Of a stretch of 64,000 nt of DNA, positions 16,621 through 25,394 are shown in pieces. Below the pieces are notes generated by a model that searched no databases, was not told the DNA's origin, and saw only the letters and a program-made list of their open reading frames with translations. The first letter of the stretch is position 1; the number at the start of each line of letters is the position of its first letter. Both the position numbers and the translations under genes were made by a program. The DNA is taken from assembly GCF_039535235.1 (NCBI RefSeq), contig NZ_BAAAWU010000001.1, positions 4,464,001 to 4,528,000 of the forward strand, read 5' to 3'. This DNA is from Streptomyces roseoviridis (GTDB lineage: Bacteria > Actinomycetota > Actinomycetes > Streptomycetales > Streptomycetaceae).

Positions 16621-18393
16621 CTACACCCACGTGTCGAGCCACATGCGGCTGCGCCACGCGTCCATGGGAATCGACTGCCCGGTGTAGATCGGCCAGAAAT
16701 AGATGAAATTCCAGACGATGAGGAGGACGAGCACGCCCGCGCCCACCGCTCCGAAAGTCCGACGCCTTTCCGAGGACCCCGGCGGCCCCGCCATCGCCCC
16801 GATCATCATCGCCACCGCGAGGCACAGGAACGGCACGAACACCACGGCGTAGAAAAGGAAGATGGTGCGTTCCTGGTAGAGGAACCACGGCACCCAGCCG
16901 GCCGCGATGCCGCAGGCGATCGCGCCCGCGCGCCAGTCGCGGCGGAAGGCCCAGCGCCACAGGACGTACAGGATCGCGAAGCACGCCGCCCACCACAGCA
17001 GCGGGGTGCCGAGGGCCAGGACCTCCTGGGCGCACTTCTCCTTGGCGTCGGCGGGGCAGCCGCGCTCGCCCGGGGACGGCGACTCGTAGAAATAGGAGAC
17101 CGGGCGGCCGAGGACGATCCAGCTCCACGGGTTGGACTCGTAGGTGTGCGGCGAGTTCAGACCCACGTGGAACGTGTAGACCTCGGTCTCGTAGTGCCAC
17201 AGGCTGCGCAGCCAGTCCGGCAGCCAGCTCCACGCCCCGCCGCCGTTCAGCCTGTCCTGCTCCGCCGCCCAGTTGCGGAAGTAGCCCTTGCCCGTGACGA
17301 TCCAGCCCGTCCAGGAGGCCAGGTACGTCACGATCGCCACCGGCACCACCGACAGGAAGGCCGGGACCAGGTCGCGCCGGGCGACCGCCGCGACCGGCCG
17401 GACGGCACCGGCCGTACGGCGCGCGCCGAGGTCCCACAGGACGGTCATCAGACCGAACGCGGCCATGATGTAGAGGCCGTTCCACTTGGTGCCGGCCGCC
17501 AGGCCCAGCATCACGCCCGCGGCGATCCGCCACGGCCGCGCGCCGAGCCGGAGGCTCTCCGCGACCGACGCGTCCGGCCGCAGCACCCCCTCGACGTCCA
17601 CCGGCAGCGCCGCCGCGAGCCGCCGCCGCGCCCGGTCCCGGTCGACGACCAGACAGCCGAAGGCCGCCAGCACGAAGAACATCAGCACCTGGTCGAGCAG
17701 CGCGGTGCGGCTCATCACGAAGTGCAGACCGTCCACGGCGAGCAGCGCGCCCGCCAGACAGCCCAGGAACGTGGAGCGGAAGAGCCGCCGCCCGATCCGG
17801 CACAGCATCAGCACCGACAGGGTGCCGAGCAGCGCGACCATGAAGCGCCAGCCGAGCGGTTCGAAGCCGATCAGCTTCTCGCCGAGGCCGATCACCCACT
17901 TGCCGACCGGCGGATGGACCACGTAGCCCGGGTCGGTCGGCACCGCCACCGAGCCCGGGTCGACCAGGATCGTCTTGTCGACGTCCTTGGGCCAGGCGCC
18001 CTCGTAGCCCTGGTTGACCAGCGCCCAGGCGTCCTTCGCGTAGTACGTCTCGTCGAATATCACCGCGTGCGGCTGGTCCAGCTTCCAGAACCGCAGCACG
18101 CCCGCGACCAGGGCGACGAGCAGCGGCCCGCCCCAGGCGGCGTACCGCCACACCCGCTCGGCGGCCTGGGGCCCGATCCCCAGCAGCGACCACATCCGCG
18201 GCGAGGGACGGGTGTACGGCGGGACGAGCCGCTCCCGCAGGCCGATGGACAAGGAGCCCTGGCCGGCCGGCCGGTAGCCGTGGCGCCCGAGCCGCCGCTG
18301 CCAGGCGGAGGGCTCTGCCCCGGTCGGAGCCATGGGGTCCTGGGGGTCCATGGGGTGCTGACCCTCCAGGGCCTCGGGTGCGGTACTGGTCAC
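16621..18393 (-). CDS. pmt: Protein O-mannosyltransferase (dolichyl/polyprenyl-phosphate-mannose--protein mannosyltransferase)
   Basis: A 590-residue GT39 membrane enzyme that transfers mannose from polyprenyl-phosphate-mannose to secreted proteins; in S. coelicolor Pmt is needed for phage phiC31 infection. The catalytic acidic motif FDETYYAKDAW is in the first extracellular loop, about residues 95-105, preceded by one helix. Many further helices follow, with a C-terminal PMT segment. GTG at 18393 gives MTSTAPEALEG; an internal ATG (MDPQDP) is an alternative. It is divergent from rsmI across 61 bp. Confidence 0.93.
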   Translation of the reverse strand: MTSTAPEALEGQHPMDPQDPMAPTGAEPSAWQRRLGRHGYRPAGQGSLSIGLRERLVPPYTRPSPRMWSLLGIGPQAAERVWRYAAWGGPLLVALVAGVLRFWKLDQPHAVIFDETYYAKDAWALVNQGYEGAWPKDVDKTILVDPGSVAVPTDPGYVVHPPVGKWVIGLGEKLIGFEPLGWRFMVALLGTLSVLMLCRIGRRLFRSTFLGCLAGALLAVDGLHFVMSRTALLDQVLMFFVLAAFGCLVVDRDRARRRLAAALPVDVEGVLRPDASVAESLRLGARPWRIAAGVMLGLAAGTKWNGLYIMAAFGLMTVLWDLGARRTAGAVRPVAAVARRDLVPAFLSVVPVAIVTYLASWTGWIVTGKGYFRNWAAEQDRLNGGGAWSWLPDWLRSLWHYETEVYTFHVGLNSPHTYESNPWSWIVLGRPVSYFYESPSPGERGCPADAKEKCAQEVLALGTPLLWWAACFAILYVLWRWAFRRDWRAGAIACGIAAGWVPWFLYQERTIFLFYAVVFVPFLCLAVAMMIGAMAGPPGSSERRRTFGAVGAGVLVLLIVWNFIYFWPIYTGQSIPMDAWRSRMWLDTWV

Positions 18394-18454
18394 CGCGCCA
18401 TCGTAGGGAACGCGCCTGTGCGCGTCGCCTGTCCGGGCTGGGAGGATGGTCCGT

Positions 18455-19339
18455 GTGACAGGAACGCTGGTACTCGCAGGGACCCCCATCGGTGACATCG
18501 CGGACGCACCGCCACGGCTCGCCACCGAACTGGAGAACGCGGACATCGTGGCCGCCGAGGACACCCGCAGGCTGCGCGGGCTGACCCGCGCGCTCGGGGT
18601 GCACACCAAGGGCCGGGTGGTGTCCTACTTCGAGGGCAACGAGTCCGCCCGTACGCCGGAGCTGGTCGAGGCGCTCGCGGGCGGGGCGCGGGTGCTGCTC
18701 GTCACCGACGCCGGCATGCCGTCCGTCTCCGACCCCGGCTACCGCCTGGTCGCCGCCGCCGTCGAGCAGGACATCAAGGTCACCGTGGTGCCCGGCCCGT
18801 CGGCCGTGCTCACCGCGCTCGCCCTGTCCGGGCTGCCCGTGGACCGTTTCTGCTTCGAGGGCTTCCTGCCGCGGAAGGCGGGCGAGCGGCTGGGGCGGCT
18901 GCGCGAGGTCGCGGCGGAGCGCCGGACCCTCGTCTACTTCGAGGCGCCGCACCGGCTCGACGACACGCTCGCCGCGATGGCCGAGGTCTTCGGCGACGGG
19001 CGCCGGGCGGCCGTCTGCCGCGAGCTGACCAAGACGTACGAGGAGGTCAGGCGCGGCCCGCTCGGCGAGCTCGTCGAGTGGGCGAAGGAGGGGGTGCGGG
19101 GCGAGATCACGGTGGTCGTCGAGGGCGCCCCGGAGACCGGGCCCGCCGAGCTCGACGCCGAGGAGCTGGTGCGCCGGGTGCGGGTGCGCGAGGAGGCGGG
19201 GGAGCGGCGCAAGGAGGCCATCGCCGCCGTCGCCGCCGAGGCCGGGCTTCCCAAGCGGGAGGTGTTCGATGCCGTCGTGGCGGCCAAGAACGCGTCCGCG
19301 TCCGGTACAGGAAAGGCCGCGGAAACGGTAAAGGATTAA
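18455..19339 (+). CDS. rsmI: 16S rRNA (cytidine(1402)-2'-O)-methyltransferase RsmI
   Basis: A 294-residue SAM-dependent tetrapyrrole-methylase-fold enzyme that methylates C1402 of 16S rRNA. Family signatures are LVLAGTPIGDIADAPPRL, VAAEDTRRLRGL, LVTDAGMPSVSDPGYRLV, VPGPSAVLTALALSGLP and RELTKTYEEVRRG. GTG 18455 was chosen with GGAGG at 18441-18445; the ATG at 18446 abuts the ribosome binding site. It is divergent from pmt. Confidence 0.95.
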   Translation: MTGTLVLAGTPIGDIADAPPRLATELENADIVAAEDTRRLRGLTRALGVHTKGRVVSYFEGNESARTPELVEALAGGARVLLVTDAGMPSVSDPGYRLVAAAVEQDIKVTVVPGPSAVLTALALSGLPVDRFCFEGFLPRKAGERLGRLREVAAERRTLVYFEAPHRLDDTLAAMAEVFGDGRRAAVCRELTKTYEEVRRGPLGELVEWAKEGVRGEITVVVEGAPETGPAELDAEELVRRVRVREEAGERRKEAIAAVAAEAGLPKREVFDAVVAAKNASASGTGKAAETVKD

Positions 19340-19494
19340 TCTGAAAGGCAAAGCGGAACCCGGCGGCGGGACCGCCCGAAGGCCCTTTCGGCAAGGAAGC
19401 GCCAAAGACCCTCCATGCTCCGTCCATGGTTCTTCCGGCGCTGATGCGCTCCGGCCCGAAAAGGCGTCCACTGGTTCAGTGGAGAGGAGCTGGA

Positions 19495-19974
19495 ATGAGT
19501 GAGATCACCGGCACCGGAACGCCCGTCGCCCACGAGGCGTACGCCTTCGCCTGCATGCGCTGCGGCTACGGCTGGGAGCAGGCGTACGACATCGAACACC
19601 ACGTGGACGCGCGCGGGCACGAGTACGTCGTCTACAAGGCCGACGGAGCGCGGGTGCCGTCCCCGCTGTCCCGGCCGACGTGCATGAACTGCGGCAGCCA
19701 TGTCGTCCGGATCATGCGCGCGGGCCAGGTGTCCTCGGTGCTCGACCTGATGGCGGCGACCGAGCGGCACGGCCACGGGGCCAGGGCGACGCGGCCGGTG
19801 TCCCCGGCGGGGCCCATCGGCCAGGAACTCACGCAGGACGTCCCCGCCGCTGCCGCCGACAGCGCCGGTGCGGCCGGTCCCGCGGGCGCGACCCTCGCCG
19901 ACGACGAAAGGCCGCCGGTGCCCCACCACTGGCACCTCTCCGACCTGCTGCACCCCTTCCGCTCCCGGCGGTGA
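19495..19974 (+). CDS. Hypothetical zinc-ribbon protein
   Basis: A 159-residue soluble protein. Two Cys pairs, CMRCGY and CMNCGS, separated by about 60 residues, indicate a treble-clef or zinc-ribbon metal site in the N-terminal half. The C-terminal half is low-complexity Ala/Pro/Gly and ends in a short basic tail (PFRSRR). ATG 19495 has GAGAGGAG upstream. It sits between rsmI and tatD on the same strand. The function is unknown. Confidence 0.8.
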   Translation: MSEITGTGTPVAHEAYAFACMRCGYGWEQAYDIEHHVDARGHEYVVYKADGARVPSPLSRPTCMNCGSHVVRIMRAGQVSSVLDLMAATERHGHGARATRPVSPAGPIGQELTQDVPAAAADSAGAAGPAGATLADDERPPVPHHWHLSDLLHPFRSRR

Positions 19975-20078
19975 GCGCGCGGCGGCGGAAGCACACGGGC
20001 GGGGGACGAGGGCGCACGACGGAGGCCGCCTCGACGGCGCTTCGCGGGTGACCTCACGGTCCTCGTACGATCGGGGCC

Positions 20079-20948
20079 ATGAGTGCCAAGGACGCCCCGC
20101 CTCCGCTGCCCGAGCCCCTGCTGGTCCCGGTCGCGGACTCGCACACCCACCTCGACATGCAGTCCGGCACCGTCGAGGAGGCCCTCACCAAGGCCGCCGC
20201 CGTCGGTGTGACGACCCTCGTGCAGGTCGGCTGCGACATCAAGGGCTCGCAGTGGGCGGCGGAGACCGCCGCGGCGCACGACAACGTGCACGCGGCCGTC
20301 GCCCTGCACCCCAACGAGGCCCCGCGGATCGTCCTCGGGGATCCGGACGGGTGGTCCCGTCAGGGCGCCCGCGAGGCGGGCGGCGACGCGGCGCTCGACG
20401 ACGCCCTCGCCGAGATCGACCGGCTCGCCGCCCTGCCCCACGTGCGGGGCGTCGGCGAGACCGGCCTCGACCACTTCCGTACGGGCCCCGAGGGCATGGC
20501 GGCGCAGGAGCGTTCCTTCCGCGCCCACATCGAGATCGCCAAGCGTCACGGCAAGGCCCTGGTCATCCACGACCGCGAGGCCCACGCGGACGTGCTGCGC
20601 GTCCTCGACGAGGAAGGCGCACCCGAACGGACGATCTTCCACTGCTACTCCGGCGACGCCGAGATGGCCGAGATCTGCGCGGCCAAGGGCTACTACATGT
20701 CCTTCGCCGGCAACGTCACCTTCAAGAACGCCCAGCCGCTGCGCGACGCCCTCGCCGTCGCCCCGCTGGAGCTCGTCCTCGTCGAGACCGACGCCCCCTT
20801 CCTGACCCCCGCGCCCTACCGGGGCCGCCCGGGCGCCCCGTACCTGATCCCGGTCACCGTCCGGGCCATGGCCGCGGTCCGCGGGATCACGGAGGAGGAG
20901 CTGGCCGGGGCGATCGCCGTCAACACGGCCCGCGCCTTCGACTACTGA
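20079..20948 (+). CDS. tatD: TatD family metal-dependent hydrolase (DNase)
   Basis: A 289-residue TIM-barrel hydrolase. Metal ligands are visible: D-S-H-T-H-L-D near the N-terminus, E of GVGETGLD, H of IHDREAH, H of FHCYSGD and D of VETDAPFL. By family it is a 3'-5' exonuclease or D-tyrosyl/peptide-type hydrolase. An insert after HPNEAPRIVL (about 25 residues, charged) is common in actinomycete members. It lies in the conserved order tatD - rpf-like - rsmA - ispE. Confidence 0.95.
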   Translation: MSAKDAPPPLPEPLLVPVADSHTHLDMQSGTVEEALTKAAAVGVTTLVQVGCDIKGSQWAAETAAAHDNVHAAVALHPNEAPRIVLGDPDGWSRQGAREAGGDAALDDALAEIDRLAALPHVRGVGETGLDHFRTGPEGMAAQERSFRAHIEIAKRHGKALVIHDREAHADVLRVLDEEGAPERTIFHCYSGDAEMAEICAAKGYYMSFAGNVTFKNAQPLRDALAVAPLELVLVETDAPFLTPAPYRGRPGAPYLIPVTVRAMAAVRGITEEELAGAIAVNTARAFDY

Positions 20949-20949
20949 G

Positions 20950-20998
20950 CCCCCGACCCGACCCGACCCGACCTGGCCCGACCCGGCCCGGCCCGCCG
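20950..20998. repeat. CCCGA/CCCGG pentamer array downstream of tatD
   Basis: Imperfect tandem pentamers (CCCGA four times, then CCTGG, CCCGA, CCCGG, CCCGG) start right after the tatD stop codon. No T-run follows. It may be replication slippage or a weak termination signal. Confidence 0.6.
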
Positions 20999-21089
20999 CC
21001 GGCCGGCTGATCACCGATCCATAACGGTTACGCGCCGTGGTCGGGTCGGCGTGGAGAGTGACCGGGACTCCCGCTAGGGTCCCGGCCTC

Positions 21090-22256
21090 GTGAGCACCCC
21101 CCACGCCGGTCATCGCGCCGGCGCCCGACGGGCCGCCCGGCGGCGCAAGGCGAAAGCGCCCGCCGGGGAGGGCCTGCGACGGATCCTGCCGCAGGCCCTC
21201 GTCGTCGCCTTCCTCGCCGGCGGCACCACCGCCTTCGTCGCCGACGACAAGGCCGTCCGGCTGTCCGTCGACGGCGTCCCGCGCACCCTGCACACCTTCG
21301 CCGACGACGTGGACGAGCTCCTCGCCGACGAGGGCCTGGCGGTCGGCGCGCACGACATCGTCGCCCCCGGCCCCGGCGCCGCCCTCGCCAGCGGCGACGA
21401 GGTGGTCGTCCGCTACGGCCGGCCCGTCGCCCTCACCCTCGACGGCCGGCGCCGCCAGGTGTGGACCACCGCCCGCACCGTCGGCGGCGCCCTGCGCCAG
21501 CTCGGGGTCCGCGCCGAGGGCGCCTACCTGTCCGTCTCCCGCTCCGCGCCCATCTCCCGCCGCGGCCTCGCCCTCGACGTCCGCACCGAGCGGGCCGTCA
21601 CCTTCCTGGCCGACGGCCGCGAGCGGACCGTCCGCACCAACGCGGCCACCGTCCGCGAGGCCGTCGAGGAGGCCGGGATCACCCTGGGCGACCAGGACAC
21701 CACCTCCGTGCCGCTCGGCTCCTTCCCGCGCGACGGCCAGACCATCACGGTGCTGCGGATCACCGGCAGCCGCGAGGTCCGCGAGGAGCCCGTCCCCTTC
21801 CCCGTCGAGCGGACCCGCGACCCGGAGCTGTTCGCCGGAACCGAGGTCGTCGACCGGCAGGGCGTGCCGGGTGTCCGCCGGGTCACCTACACCCTGCGGA
21901 CCGTCAACGGCGTCCGGCAGAGGCCGCGCCGGACCGCCGAGGAGACGGTGCGCGAGCCGGTCGCCCAGAAGGTCCGCGTCGGCACCCGCCCGCTGCCCTC
22001 CTCCGTCGCCGGGGCCGACGGCCTGAACTGGGGCGCCCTGGCCGCCTGCGAGTCCGGCGGCCGCCCGAACGCCGTCGACCCCTCCGGCACCTACGGTGGG
22101 CTCTACCAGTTCGACCCCGGCACCTGGCGCTCCCTCGGCGGCAGCGGCGTCCCCCAGAACGCGCCGGCCGCGGAGCAGACGTACCGGGCGAAGAAGCTCT
22201 ACGTGCAGCGCGGCGCGAGCCCCTGGCCGCACTGCGGCCGCCGGCTGTACGGGTGA
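21090..22256 (+). CDS. rpfB: Resuscitation-promoting factor / YabE-like cell-wall lysin (DUF348-G5-Rpf)
   Basis: A 388-residue secreted muralytic enzyme. A basic N-terminus and one membrane/signal segment (about residues 30-50) are followed by three DUF348 repeats (AVRLSVDGVPRTLHTFADDVDELL, then two similar). Next come a G5 domain (REVREEPVPFPVERTRDPELFAGTEVVDRQGVPGVRRVTY) and the C-terminal transglycosylase-like Rpf domain with the catalytic glutamate E321 in LAACESGGRPN. This domain order is that of RpfB, which cleaves peptidoglycan during germination and resuscitation. The start is GTG 21090. It is followed by rsmA. Confidence 0.92.
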   Translation: MSTPHAGHRAGARRAARRRKAKAPAGEGLRRILPQALVVAFLAGGTTAFVADDKAVRLSVDGVPRTLHTFADDVDELLADEGLAVGAHDIVAPGPGAALASGDEVVVRYGRPVALTLDGRRRQVWTTARTVGGALRQLGVRAEGAYLSVSRSAPISRRGLALDVRTERAVTFLADGRERTVRTNAATVREAVEEAGITLGDQDTTSVPLGSFPRDGQTITVLRITGSREVREEPVPFPVERTRDPELFAGTEVVDRQGVPGVRRVTYTLRTVNGVRQRPRRTAEETVREPVAQKVRVGTRPLPSSVAGADGLNWGALAACESGGRPNAVDPSGTYGGLYQFDPGTWRSLGGSGVPQNAPAAEQTYRAKKLYVQRGASPWPHCGRRLYG

Positions 22257-22284
22257 GGCGCGCGACGCCCCGTAGGCTGTACCG

Positions 22285-23238
22285 GTGAGCACCACCACCG
22301 GCCCCGACAGCCCCGACGCCCTCCTCGGCCCCGCCGACATCCGTGAGCTGGCCGCCGCCCTCGGCGTCCGTCCCACGAAGCAGAAGGGCCAGAACTTCGT
22401 CATCGACGCCAACACCGTGCGGCGGATCGTCCGCACGGCCGAGGTGCGGCCCGACGACGTGGTCGTGGAGGTGGGCCCCGGCCTCGGCTCCCTGACCCTC
22501 GCGCTGCTCGAGGCCGCGGACCGGGTCACGGCCGTCGAGATCGACGACGTCCTCGCGGCCGCGCTGCCCGCCACCATCGCCGCGCGCATGCCGGAGAAGA
22601 AGGACCGCTTCGCGCTGGTCCACTCCGACGCCATGCACGTCCAGGAGCTCCCGGGCCCTGCGCCCACGGCCCTGGTGGCGAACCTGCCGTACAACGTCGC
22701 CGTCCCCGTGCTGCTGCACATGCTGGAGCGCTTCCCAAGCATCGAGCGCACCCTCGTCATGGTGCAGGCCGAGGTCGCCGACCGGCTCGCCGCCCGGCCG
22801 GGCAACAAGGTGTACGGCGTGCCGTCGGTGAAGGCCAACTGGTACGCGGAGGTCAAGCGGGCCGGTGCCATCGGCCGCAACGTCTTCTGGCCCGCGCCCA
22901 ACGTCGACTCCGGTCTCGTCTCCCTGGTGCGGCGCACCGAGCCGATCGCCACGACCGCCTCCCGGCAGGAGGTCTTCGCGGTCGTCGACGCGGCCTTCGC
23001 GCAGCGGCGAAAGACCCTGCGCGCGGCCCTCGCGGGCTGGGCGGGCTCGCCCGCCGCGGCCGAGACGGCCCTGGTCGCGGCCGGGGTCTCGCCGCAGGCG
23101 CGCGGCGAGTCGCTCACGGTCGAGGAGTTCGCCCGCATCGCGGAGAACAAGCCGGACAACAAGCCGGACAACAAGCCGGAGAACAAGCCCGACAGCGAGC
23201 CGGCGGACGGGACGGAGCAGAAGGAGGCGGACGCGTGA
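22285..23238 (+). CDS. rsmA: 16S rRNA (adenine(1518)-N6/adenine(1519)-N6)-dimethyltransferase RsmA (KsgA)
   Basis: A 317-residue SAM methyltransferase that dimethylates A1518 and A1519 of 16S rRNA. Motif I is VVEVGPGLGSLTLALLE, the catalytic motif IV is NLPYNV, and KQKGQNFVID marks the N-terminus. The last ~40 residues are an extra Asn-Lys-Pro-Asp/Glu repeat tail, encoded by four 12-bp repeats. Such a tail is not needed for the fold. GTG start. Its stop overlaps the ispE start (GTGA), so the two genes are translationally coupled. Confidence 0.95.
   Translation: MSTTTGPDSPDALLGPADIRELAAALGVRPTKQKGQNFVIDANTVRRIVRTAEVRPDDVVVEVGPGLGSLTLALLEAADRVTAVEIDDVLAAALPATIAARMPEKKDRFALVHSDAMHVQELPGPAPTALVANLPYNVAVPVLLHMLERFPSIERTLVMVQAEVADRLAARPGNKVYGVPSVKANWYAEVKRAGAIGRNVFWPAPNVDSGLVSLVRRTEPIATTASRQEVFAVVDAAFAQRRKTLRAALAGWAGSPAAAETALVAAGVSPQARGESLTVEEFARIAENKPDNKPDNKPENKPDSEPADGTEQKEADA
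23146..23193 (+). repeat. Four 12-bp tandem repeats in the rsmA tail
   Basis: AACAAGCCGGAC is repeated four times with small changes (units at 23146, 23158, 23170 and 23182), giving the NKPD/NKPE tail of RsmA. Confidence 0.9.
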
Positions 23239-24131
23239 GCGTCACCGTACGGGTCCCCGCCAAGGTCAACGTGCAGCTCGCGGTCGGCGCCGCCCGCCCC
23301 GACGGCTTCCACGACCTGGCCAACGTCTTCCTCGCCGTCTCCCTGTACGACGAGGTCACCGCCACCCCCGCCGAGACCCTGACGGTCACCTGCGAGGGCC
23401 CCGACGCCGACAAGGTGCCGCTCGACCGGACCAACCTGGCCGCGCGGGCCGCCGAACTGCTCGCCGCCCGCCACGGCATCGCCCCCGGCGTCCACCTCCA
23501 CATCGCCAAGGACATCCCCGTCGCCGGCGGCATGGCCGGCGGCAGCGCCGACGGTGCCGGCGCCCTGCTCGCCTGCGACGCGCTGTGGGGCCTGAACTCC
23601 TCGCGCGCCGACCTCCTGGAGATCTGCGCCGAGCTGGGCTCCGACGTGCCGTTCAGCCTGGTCGGCGGCGCCGCCCTCGGCGTCGGGCGCGGCGAGAGGC
23701 TCACCGCACTGCCGGTCGGCGGCACCTTCCACTGGGTGTTCGCGGTCGCCGACGGCGGGCTTTCCACCCCCGCCGTGTACGGCGAGTTCGACCGCCTCAC
23801 CGAGGGCGTGGAGGTGCCCGAGCCGGCCGCCTCCCCGGTGCTGCTCGACGCCCTGCGCACCGGCGACGCCACCGCGCTCGCGGGCGCCCTCGCCAACGAC
23901 CTCCAGCCCGCCGCCGTGTCCCTGCGCCCGTCCCTCGCCGCGACCCTGTCGGCCGGCACGGAGGCGGGCGCGCTGGCCGCGCTGGTCTCCGGTTCGGGTC
24001 CGACGACCGCGTTCCTGGTGAAGGACGCGGAGGCCGCCGAGGCGGTCGCCGCGGCCCTCGTCGCCTCCGGCACCTGCCGGACGGCCCGGGTGGCGACCTC
24101 CCCGGCGGCCGGGGCCACCGTGCTCGGCTAG
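23235..24131 (+). CDS. ispE: 4-diphosphocytidyl-2-C-methyl-D-erythritol kinase IspE
   Basis: A 298-residue GHMP kinase of the MEP isoprenoid pathway that phosphorylates CDP-methylerythritol at the 2-OH. Visible motifs are the N-terminal VRVPAKVNVQLAVGAARPDGFHDL, the ATP loop PVAGGMAGGSADGAGAL and the C-terminal SGSGPTTAF. GTG start overlaps the rsmA stop by 4 bp. It closes the tatD-rpf-rsmA-ispE run. Confidence 0.96.
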   Translation: MSVTVRVPAKVNVQLAVGAARPDGFHDLANVFLAVSLYDEVTATPAETLTVTCEGPDADKVPLDRTNLAARAAELLAARHGIAPGVHLHIAKDIPVAGGMAGGSADGAGALLACDALWGLNSSRADLLEICAELGSDVPFSLVGGAALGVGRGERLTALPVGGTFHWVFAVADGGLSTPAVYGEFDRLTEGVEVPEPAASPVLLDALRTGDATALAGALANDLQPAAVSLRPSLAATLSAGTEAGALAALVSGSGPTTAFLVKDAEAAEAVAAALVASGTCRTARVATSPAAGATVLG

Positions 24132-24169
24132 GACGTGTCCGGCCGCCGGTCCCTCAGCGGTCGCGCGGC

Positions 24170-25210
24170 CTACTTCCTCTTCAGCTTCGCCACGAGCAGG
24201 TTGGGGTCCGGGGTGGGGTTCGCCGGGTCGAGGAAGGCCCCGCTGGTCACGTGGACGGTCTTGCCGCCCACCGCCACGGAGGTCGGGTTGTCGAGCCCGT
24301 CGGCCGCGGTGAGGACGGTCCGGTGGGTGCCGTCGGGCCGTACGAGCTCCACCCTGTTGCTCTCGATCAGCGCGGCGAGGACCGTGTCGCCGTGACCGGT
24401 GAAGTCGAAGTCGTCGATGAAGTCGAGCCCGGTGGCCCGGATCTCGACCGGTCCGGCCGACTCGTCCGGCTTCACGGGGATGCGCAGCAGGGTGCCCCGC
24501 GCGGTGTTGGACACCCAGACGGCGCCGTCGTGGACCTTGAGGCCGTTGGCCCCGAAGGGGAGCGCGGGGGTCGCTTCGAGCGCGGGACCGGCGGCCCAGA
24601 CGGTGGGGGTGCCGCCGGTCACCGGCAGGCTCCACACCCGGCCGAGGGCCGAGTCGGCGGTGTAGAGGGTGCCGCACTCCTCGTCGAAGGCGAGGCCGTT
24701 GGGCATGGCGCCCGCGGGGAAGAACCCGATCTGCTCCGGTGCGCCGCCGCCGGGCCCGATCCGCCAGATGCCCGTCTCCTCCCTGCCGGTGGCGTAGGTG
24801 ACGTACAGCGTGCCGTCGAGGGCCCGGGCGATGCCCAGGACGACGGCGGCGCCGATGCCCGGTGTCTGCGGGTCCGCCACGTCGGGCAGCTCCGCCAGGA
24901 GCGTCACCTCGCCGTGCTTGTCGACGCGGACGACCTGCCGGGCGAAGGCCCAGGTGAGGTTGGCGGAGCCGTCCGGTTCGAGCGCGATGTTCTCCGGGGT
25001 CTGGCCCTGCGCCAGGTCGAAGTGGGCCACGATGCGCGGGTCGGTCACCGTGGGGTCGCCCGCGGACGCCGGCCCGGCGGCGAGCAGCGCGAGGGCGGTG
25101 GCGGCGGCGACGGCGGTCGCCAGGCGCGCGGGACGCGGGCGGCGGGGCACGGGTCCGGTGGCCCGGGGACGGGTGGACATGGGTCCGGTGGCCGTGGGTG
25201 CGGTGGTCAT
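24170..25210 (-). CDS. Secreted ScyD/SMP-30-like six-bladed propeller protein
   Basis: A 346-residue exported protein. A basic N-terminus (TRPRATGPVPRRPRPARLATA) leads into a hydrophobic stretch and a signal peptidase-like ASAG site near residue 50. The rest repeats NHL/SMP-30-type blades (ENIALEPDGSANLTWAFARQVVRVD, MPNGLAFDEECGTLYTADSALGRVWSLP, LDNPTSVAVGGKTVHVTSGAFL). This is the pattern of the family annotated 'ScyD/ScyE'. Its role in Streptomyces is unknown. ATG 25210 has AGGAGA upstream. It is divergent from the acyltransferase across a strong inverted repeat. Confidence 0.85.
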   Translation of the reverse strand: MTTAPTATGPMSTRPRATGPVPRRPRPARLATAVAAATALALLAAGPASAGDPTVTDPRIVAHFDLAQGQTPENIALEPDGSANLTWAFARQVVRVDKHGEVTLLAELPDVADPQTPGIGAAVVLGIARALDGTLYVTYATGREETGIWRIGPGGGAPEQIGFFPAGAMPNGLAFDEECGTLYTADSALGRVWSLPVTGGTPTVWAAGPALEATPALPFGANGLKVHDGAVWVSNTARGTLLRIPVKPDESAGPVEIRATGLDFIDDFDFTGHGDTVLAALIESNRVELVRPDGTHRTVLTAADGLDNPTSVAVGGKTVHVTSGAFLDPANPTPDPNLLVAKLKRK

Positions 25211-25323
25211 GGGTCTCTCCTCGCAGGCGGGAACACGAGAGGAACATGACGGACCGTCAGCTGCCGTGGCGGGCAGCCGGGGCCGGGGGGTCGCCCGCGT
25301 GGCCGAGGACTTGGGGCCGGACG

Positions 25324-25354
25324 GCAGGTACTCATCCGCCGGTTGAGTACCTGC
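25324..25354. promoter_or_regulatory. 11-bp perfect inverted repeat, probable operator
   Basis: GCAGGTACTCA (25324-25334), 9-base spacer, TGAGTACCTGC (25344-25354). It lies between two divergent genes, 40 bp before the acyltransferase start. The location and symmetry point to a dimeric DNA-binding protein rather than a terminator, since nothing ends here. The regulator is not identified. Confidence 0.7.
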
Positions 25355-25394
25355 GCCCTGACGGCAGTCCGGTGCCCCGGGCGACCGTACGGGC

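Noticed and set aside
19632..25247. An 1871-codon open frame on the minus strand
   Set aside because: It runs antisense through rpfB, rsmA and ispE, is composed of Gly/Asp/Val-rich low-complexity sequence and shows no domain. It is a by-product of the GC-rich third positions of the real genes.
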